Source of the DNA: Bactericera cockerelli
Lineage: Eukaryota; Arthropoda; Insecta; Hemiptera; Triozidae
Length of the DNA: 64,000 bases
Assembly: GCA_024516035.1 (NCBI GenBank)
Contig: CM044958.1
Span: 8,328,771 to 8,392,770, forward strand
Direction of reading: 5' to 3'
A program made the position numbers and the translations under genes. Under the pieces are notes generated by a model. It searched no databases, was not told where the DNA came from, and was given only the letters and a program-made list of their open reading frames with translations. Positions 27,401-36,400 of the stretch are shown in pieces. Numbering within the stretch: the stretch's first letter is position 1; each line of letters begins with the position of its first letter.

Positions 27401-30400
27401 TGGCCGATACTTGTGGTAGGACTAGACTATATCTAAACTTGAACAAATTGAACTTGTCAGAACTATGTATGTAATACAAATCCAAATTACATAATACTAT
27501 GTATTCCTATTACATAATATAGTCCACCTTTCGATTCATGTAAAACTAGAATGTCATTTGATGAAAGTTTATTATGAATTTGAATGATCCATAAGGTTAC
27601 ATGTCGAAATCAATCAGCAATGAATATTTTGGACGAATGATATGGCATGCCATTGTATTAGGACGAAACTTAATGACTCGAATCAGTCCAGAATATTTTA
27701 TTAAATATTATACTAGTATATTATCTAATTCTAATATTATACTTCTCTTCGGTGCATTGGTAGTCAAGTGGCGCTAGTCTAGTAATCCAGGTAGCATAAT
27801 CCGTTGATTCGAATCCCACCCAATCTAAGAATTTTTCCTCATTCATTCGAATATGTAACCGCGTAATAATAAGACTCTGAAGGTTAGGTGGGAGAAAATG
27901 CTTTGAGCATTAACATAGCCTTGTGTTTATCTTCCACTAAAGAGTATCATTATTACTCTTTAGTGAGTCTGTCCCGGTAGCTCAGTGGTAAAGGCGGCAC
28001 TCTGTGGATCCAGAGATTCATGAGGTCGTGGGCTCGAAACCCAGCCGGGGACATGACAAGTCATCCTACCATTTGGGATTTTTACCACATAATAATATGT
28101 CTTGGGATTATTACTGCTGGAATAATAGGACTCTAATAGTCCTAATCGGACAGTATTAATAAGACAATATTATTATTACATATTATAATCTGATATTATA
28201 CTCTTGTATTCCTGGAAGTCATTCACACATAATAATAATATAATAATAAGCCCTTCGGCACCCCTTACGGAGCATGGGCCTCCTCCTTATGGAGGGCATT
28301 TATTTATTTAATTATTTTTTTTTTCTTATAATATCATTCACACATGTTTGACGTAAAATGTCTAAACCTAACAATGCCAATCCCTTTCTGTCCCTCAGGA
28401 GAAGGCCACCAAATGGCAGGAGCAGCACGAAGTGATAGACGGACTGACGACCAATGGCATTCTCCTGATGCATCCGCCCAACGGGGCGTTCTCCTACTCG
28501 GGGGAGGGGCAACAGGCGCCCATGTGGCGGGAGGTGTCGGTAGGGGGCGGGATCTTCTCCGTGCGAGAAACTCGCTCCGCCCCTCAGAAGGGTGTTCAGG
28601 TGGGTGAATTTTCATGTTTTTTTTCCTGTAATAATCAGTACAAAGCAATTGCTATATATAAATGTGTTTATTTGTGTTATCAATTTTAGTGGGTAGCGCA
28701 GAATCATAGGACTTTTCCGTATCTTTAAATATCCCAATGTCTTATCAAAGCAGTCCTACCCAGGCTGGGTGAGGTTGATGTGGATAGCTAGTACGATTCC
28801 CAGCGAATGGAGTGTAAAACCCCCGTCCTGTCTACCTCGTCAGGACGTTAAAACCAAATAGAATCAATGGACATAAAAGGAGCCTAGACATTGGATCTGG
28901 GCGTCCATATAATCCTCTCGCCACCGTGATTTAGGTATCAATACCTAACTCACGGGCACGGAATTATTATTATGAAAGGAGCTGCTTATTTTTCCTTACG
29001 AGTCATGAGCGGACCCCGGACATCACAAAATTTTCTGCGCTGCTGGTGATCGTCCCCGTGCGTGCAAGTCTAGTGCGCTTCTCCTCTCGGCCACGTAGAC
29101 TACTAGATACCAACATTATCCAGCCACTATTATTTTTTGAGAAGGTGAATATACCTTAAGGACTTTATTTTAAAAATAATACAACATAATAAATAAAATA
29201 CATAACATGTACATTAAAATTATTGGTAAAAGATTTCATCAAGCGCTCTAGTGCTTGGTATAGTGTCCCTCACACACTCCGCATTCCACTATTATTATTA
29301 CAGACTGGTTGGAGTTCCACAAAAGAAGCCCCAATTGTCACACCGACCTCTATGTAGATCTATTGTGACCAGTTGATTCTAGTTGGGTTTAACGATATTA
29401 TTGATTTACACTTTATTAATAGGACATATTATAACAACATAAATAATTACAAATTAAAATTCAATATAAGAGAAGAAGAAAATAATGTAAAAATAAATAA
29501 ATGTACACATAATATATGTCCTAACTAAAGGGCGGGGTTATTGCCTTTGGCAATCTCCTCCACCCAATTTGAGAGTCAGGATTGAGGTTTTGAGGAAGGG
29601 GTTTCACCCTACATTCGCTGGGAATCGTACCAGCAACCCACATTATCCTCACCCGGCCTGGGTAGGGCCGGAAACGCCAGTCTCACGTGTTCGGAGGGAA
29701 CTCAATTGCCCAGTCATGATGATAAGTTCATTTTTCTTCCCCCAGGTGGCGAGTGTGAGTAATATCCTGCAGGATGGCACCCTGATAGACCTGTGTGGAG
29801 CCACGCTGCTCTGGAGGTCCGCGGAAGGCCTGGCCAAATCACCGGTAAGTTAGCTATGCTTATTAAGACCTGGCCAAATCACCGGTAAGTTAGCTATGGC
29901 CAAATCACCGGTAAGTTAGTTATGGCCAAATCACCGGTAAGTTAGCTATGGCCAAATCACCGGTAAGTTAGCTATGGCCAAATCACCGGTAAGTTAGCTA
30001 TGGCCAAATCAACGTAAGTCAGCTATGGCAATCACCGGTAAGTTAGCTATGGCCAAATCACCGGTAAGTTAGCTATGGCAAATCATGGTAAGTTAGCTAT
30101 GGCCAAATCACCGGTAAGTTAGCTATGGCCAAATCACCGGTAAGTTAGCTATGGTCAAATCACCGGTAAGTTAGCTATGGCCAAATCACCGGTAAGTTAG
30201 CTATGGTCAAATCACTGTAAGTTAAGCTATGGCCAAATCACCGGTAAATTAGCTATGCTTATTAAGACCTGGCCAATCACCGGTAAGTTAGCTATGGATT
30301 ATTAAGACCTGGCCAAATCACCGGTAAGTTAGCTATGGCCCAAATCACCGGCAAGTTAGCTATGGCCAAATCACGGTAAGTTAGCTATGGTCAAATCACC

Positions 30401-33400
30401 AGTAAGTTAGCTATGTCCAAATCACTGGTAAGTTAGCTATGGCCAATCACCGTTAAGTCTAAATAAGCCATGCTATTTGTCTGTCCTGGTAGCTCAGTGG
30501 TAAAGGCGGCACTCTGTCAAGCCAAAGATTCTATAGGTCGTGGGTTCGAAACCCAGCCGGGACATGACAAGTTACCCTCCCATTTGGGATTGTTACCACA
30601 TAATAATATGTCTTGGGCTTACTGCTGAAATAATGGGACTTAATAGTACTACTCTGGCAGTATAAATAAGGCAATATTATTATTTACATTCACGGTGTTT
30701 GTCATTCAGCCAGATTTTAACCAGACAAGACAACATAAAAATTGAAAGATTTTTCAAGAAATATTTTAGACACATTTTAGACATCCAAATCAAACAAAAT
30801 TCATAGTATTTTAAACAGCACTACACATTACACTCACACAGGACATGAAAGGATCCCCGAACATTGCTTCTAGGCGTTCAGGGCGGTTAATACCCCCATT
30901 AATCATTAATCCTTCCACCACCATGATACAACCATCATTGACACGAAAAAAATACAATAAAAGAAAAAATACCTGTAAAATTTTAAAGCTTTGACAGTGG
31001 AAAGAAATATCAGTATAACAATTACACTAGTCTGGTAATCCAGGTAGGGTAGGGATCTGTTGGTTCGAATCCCACCCAATGCATGAATTTTTCCTCATTA
31101 GGTAAGTATGTGACCAAATAATAGTAAGACTCTTGAGGGTTAGGTCGTGGAAAATGCATTCAGCTTTAAAGCATTTTCTTGAGGTCATTTCTCATAAAAA
31201 ATTTTGCTATCTCTTACTATTTCACCTAAACAATGCGGCCACACGAAGATGCATACAGTCCGTCCATATTCATGATCTTATAAGCCAAATAAAAATGGCT
31301 TAGGATGGGTCCAATTGAAAAAAAATACAAAAGAAAAGAAAAAAAAAACAAATGATTTATTATTATTATTTATATATTAAAATTAAAGTTAAATTATGAA
31401 GTATGTTAACAGTAAAAATGATAATACTAGTGAATGACACTTTGTTACCCACCGCGGTTAAAACTGAGTTCCAAGAAAATTATAATTACGAATTAATTTA
31501 ATGAGAACCTTATCTTTTATTAATGATATTAATGGGCCTTCTAATAAAACATTGATTGTATTATAATGACTGCGTTGTTTTGTGTTACTGTACCCATGGT
31601 AATTATGCTGCATTCAATATTTTATTACATTTGAAATAATTGGATAATATAAATTAAATTACCTAATTGATACATTATCTTTATATGTATTATACAAAAA
31701 CAAAAGATAATTACATTTTTTAATAGAGTTCAATCAAAGTTTTTTTTTTTTAATGGTAAATGACATATTTATTTACGACAAGGTGTCTTTTACAAATGAA
31801 ATAAAATGTATTATAAATGTAAACAGTATGAATTGGAGACAAAGTAAATAGGTAAATATCAAAGATATTGTTTAAAAATAAATAAATATGCGAGGAACAC
31901 GAAAAATATAGATACGTACATAATATGTATCTCAAAAAAGAAAAGAAAAAAAAAGTTTGAACTATACCATCCATCAATGAAAAGGTCAACAACTGCGGGT
32001 CAAAGTATCTCAAAAATAAAGAAAAAAAAAACTTGACCTCTACGATCCATCAATGAAAAGGTCAACTGCGGGTCAAAGTAGGTATCTCATAAAAAAAGAA
32101 AAAAAAAAAAACTTGACCTTTATTATTCATCAATGAAAATTCAACTGCGGGAAAATTCCGTTTCCGTGTGGCCACAATATTCTATGTATGCACATTTGTA
32201 CAATGTATGCACATAATGTAGGTCAAACAATAGATGACGTTGTTTCTCTGACGTAAATAGACATTCACTAAACCTTCCCTCACGATTCTGTAGGTCAATA
32301 AATTCTATGACGTTCCCCTCATTAATAACTACTGCTACACACGCAAGGCTAGCTAAAAGACATGACTGAATAAAGCGATAAAGCGGTGGACTTGTAAACT
32401 GGAGGCCGTTGGTTCAAGTCCTGGTTTCAGCGTAGATTTAGTAAAGCTAGTTTTAATGTAGTTGTAATATTACGAAAGTGATTAACACAAATATGATAAC
32501 TTAACTTAGTATTGAGATTTCATGATTTACTGAGTGTGTTTTTTCTGCACAACACTTATTCAGAAATAAATATGATGAAAAAATGTTCATCATATTTGTG
32601 TCAATCACAAGCGTTAAGTCTACTGAAATCCACCTTACAAAAAATACCCAAGCTTAAGGCGTGAACCAACGACCTTCAGGTTACGAGTCCACCGCCGCGA
32701 ATGAGCAACTGAGGTCAGTGAAGGTCAAATCAAATCCGTCTGCTGGAATAATTATAGTGGTTAGGATTAACCAGAACCGATTGCTATAATTATCTGGCCG
32801 GATAATCGCAGAGTTAGAGATGGATAAACCCAGTCGAGTTTCTGATATCAGGAGGCCCGGAACCAGTGCCTATCAGAGGAAAACGCAAGAAACACCGAGC
32901 TTCGAAGTCACCCTGGCCAAGTGAAGTATTGCACGAACAGTAACCTGGGTTCGATCCCCCGCCGGGGCAGGAATTTTTCCGCTCTGTACTTGGATGTTCG
33001 GGGTCCACTTAAAATGTGAGTTGTGAGTGAGGAAAAATGAGTTTTTACTTGTGAGGGTAACGACCTGTGGCGGCATTACCAGAGTAAAAAGAAATCACTG
33101 TAATAGAATTGGAATCAATTTAAAGTGAAGGAGGCTCTTAGTGATGCTGCGCTACCCACAAAAATTGTGAAAACCCCTTGTGCTTCACCACAGATAAAAA
33201 TCATACATACATACATTCACTGATGTTTGAGTGAACGCAAACACTAGTAAATAGTGCTGGAGCGATGGTCAGTCCGATTTTGTGTTGTCGGTCTATTTAC
33301 CTTATCTAGTATATCTTTCATTAGATTCTAGTAGTGCATGTCATTTCTATGGTCATACACTCCAAGTTAGCGTATAAAGTTCAAATTATCATATTTGTGT

Positions 33401-36400
33401 AATTCACTCTCGTGATATCACAAACACAAACTCGCTTTACTAAATCAACGCTGAGAACGGGGGGACTTGAACCACCGACCTCCAGGTTACAAGTTCGCCG
33501 CCTTATCGTTCAAGCTACTGAGGTCCGTAGGTTAGCATATGAAATATGTTGTTTTTTAACAAGAGTGTGTGATTGACAGAAGAATATTTCATGCTCGCCA
33601 CGCCCACCAGAGCTGTCCATCTCTTCTCTTTAAGTTAAGTGACGCGCTACTTAGCTCCGATCATGGAGATACAAGAAATGGAGGATTCGGCAACGCCTCA
33701 AACCTGTCCAAAAAAATCGACCATCATTGTTAGAGTTAGCACAAAGAACAGTTCAAAATGTGCAAAAGTGGCTGTTTGGAACCATTCCGAAACCCCAAAA
33801 GTGTTTTCTTATCAGATTAATGACGGGACCACATTGGGAATGGCCACGGGAGAGAATACGGTGGACAATGAAGTTCACCAACTTGAATCCCACACTGTGA
33901 AGAGAGCAACACCAGGACACTTGATCATAGATCTGCTCCTGGTGTAACACCCTATCGGGGGTGTTTCAACTCCTCAAGAGGAGATACCAAACAAAAATAA
34001 TAATAATAATAATCATTTTCTTCTCCTTTTTTTTATATTTTTTACATAGAAATCATGAGCCGTATTTTTCTTTCTAACCAAAATTAACCAAACGGGAATT
34101 AAATGAACCAAACTGGAAGCAAGTCATTTTTCTTTTGGGAAGAGGAAAAATTTCCTCTTCCAAAGTTGACCAAAATGGAAGTAGAAAATTCTTGCTTCCA
34201 GTTCTTTTATAGGTTAAGTCCATTGTTTATCTTTAAAAGTACTGAAACGCATTTTTCTTTTACGAATGTGGTGAAGTTGACCTTGGAATAAAATGGAAAT
34301 ATCGAACCTGGAATTGTTTTTTTAATCCAAAAGAAAAATAGGCCTATAGTTATACATATGGGTAGGTACAAGTTATATTATTATTATATAATTCTTTATT
34401 AGATACAAAAGGACATTATGTACATATAAATAATAATATTAACAGTGAAAAATGAAAAGAATTAAAAAAAAAAAAATTAAAAATGAAAAAGAATAGAAAA
34501 TATTTGAAAACATATGTCCTAACTAAAGGGCGGGGTTATTGCCTATGGCAATAAATATGGATGTTTTAAAAAAAAAATACTATTCTATCCCCCAGACGAA
34601 AGACTACCTGGAGGAGCTGATAGAGAAGCTGAACGCGGCCCGGCCCGTGTGTCCCGTGGGCCTCAACACCCTGGTCATCCCCCGCAAGTCAGTCGTGAAC
34701 AACAAGCAGCAGCCCTACGTGTACCTGAACTGTGGACACGTGCAGGGCCTGCACGACTGGGGCCAGGAGACCCACTCCAGCCTGCGCACCTGCCCCATGT
34801 GTCTTAAGGAAGTAAGTGAATAGGCCCCATGTGTCTTAAGGAAGTAAGTGAATAGGCCCCATCCCCATGTGTCTGAAGGAAGTAAGTGAATAGGCCCCAT
34901 GTGTCTTAAGGAAGTAAGTGAATAGGCCCCATGTGTCTTAAAGAAGTGAGTGAATAGGCCCCATGTGTCTTAATGAAGTAAGTGAATAGGCCCCATCCCC
35001 ATGTGTCTTAAGGAAGTAAGTGAATAGGCCCTGTCCCCATGTGTCTTAAAGAAGTAAGTGAATAGGCCCCATGGGTATACCCACCTTCAAACGATAAAAA
35101 TCTTGTGTTGAAGGTGGGGATATACATTGGATCTGGGCGTTCATATAATCCTCTCACTACCGTGATTTATGTATCGGTCCCACAACGAAGTAAACAACAC
35201 CTGCCCTAAATTTGGTAATGGTATACTGGTATACATGACGTGCATCATTTATTCTCATGCACTGAAAATTCAACACATCTGACCATCTCAGATCTGTGGT
35301 CTCATCCAATCTTCTTCTTCTTCTTTTAATCTGTCTTATCCCGCTCAAGCAGGGTTGACGTTGTTCAACCTCATGTTTAATGTTGATTGGTTTTGGCACA
35401 TTTTTTACGGCTGGATGCCCTTCCTAACGCCAACGATTCTATTTGATTTAACGTCCTAGATTAGGACGGGGGTTTTACCCTCCATTCGCTGGGAATCGTA
35501 CCAGCTACCCACATTAAGCTCACCCAGCCTGGGTAGGGCCGGAAATGGCAGCCTCACGTGTTTGGATGGAACAGAATTTTCTTCGAAAAAATCTGCCCCA
35601 GCCGGGAGTTGAACTCGGGAACTCTGGACTATGGGCAGTAGTCACAACCATTACGCCACGGAGGCTGCTTACGCCACGGAGGCTGCAAATGTGGTCTCAT
35701 CCAATATAGGTTGCAAACTTCCTGGACCTACCAAACAAGGAAGAAGAGGATGTTGATGTATTGCTCAAAGGGGAAACGTCGCTACAACAACAACAACAAC
35801 ATGTATCTGCCCCTATCTCACGGACACGGAAATGTTATTAACAACAGCCACTAACTCATATTTCCTCTCGCCCTACAGAGCAGCAGCGTGGTCAAGCTGT
35901 GTATGGGTATCGAACCCTCATTCTACGTGGACACGAAAGACACCGGTCCCTACTGCTTCAACCCCTGTGGACACATGGCCACCGAGAACACGGTCAAGTA
36001 AGTTGGTGCACGCTCCACTGAGGGCCAAATTATCAAACAAAATTAGACTAGCTAATTCTGTCCCGGTAGCTCAGTGGTAAAGGCGGCACTCTGTGAATCC
36101 AGATATTCCAGAGGTCGCGGGTTCGAAACCCAGCCGGGACATGGTAAGTTATCCTCCCATTTGCGATTTTTACCACGTAATAATACGTCTTGGGCTTACT
36201 GCTGGAATAATGGGAATTTAGTAGTCTTAATCAGGCAGTATTAAATAAGGCGATTTTATTATTATTAATTCTACATTATCCCTTAACACGCCCTCTAGTG
36301 GGAATTTCTACAGCAGAGCGCATCAATATCAGCTGTTAGTTGCATTAACAAATGCTAGATATTTAATCCTGTTTCAAGATACGGCCTTAAGAACCAAATT

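Noticed and set aside
33639..33947. 102-codon frame on the + strand
   Set aside because: No family features; its end lies in the structured repeat at 33903.
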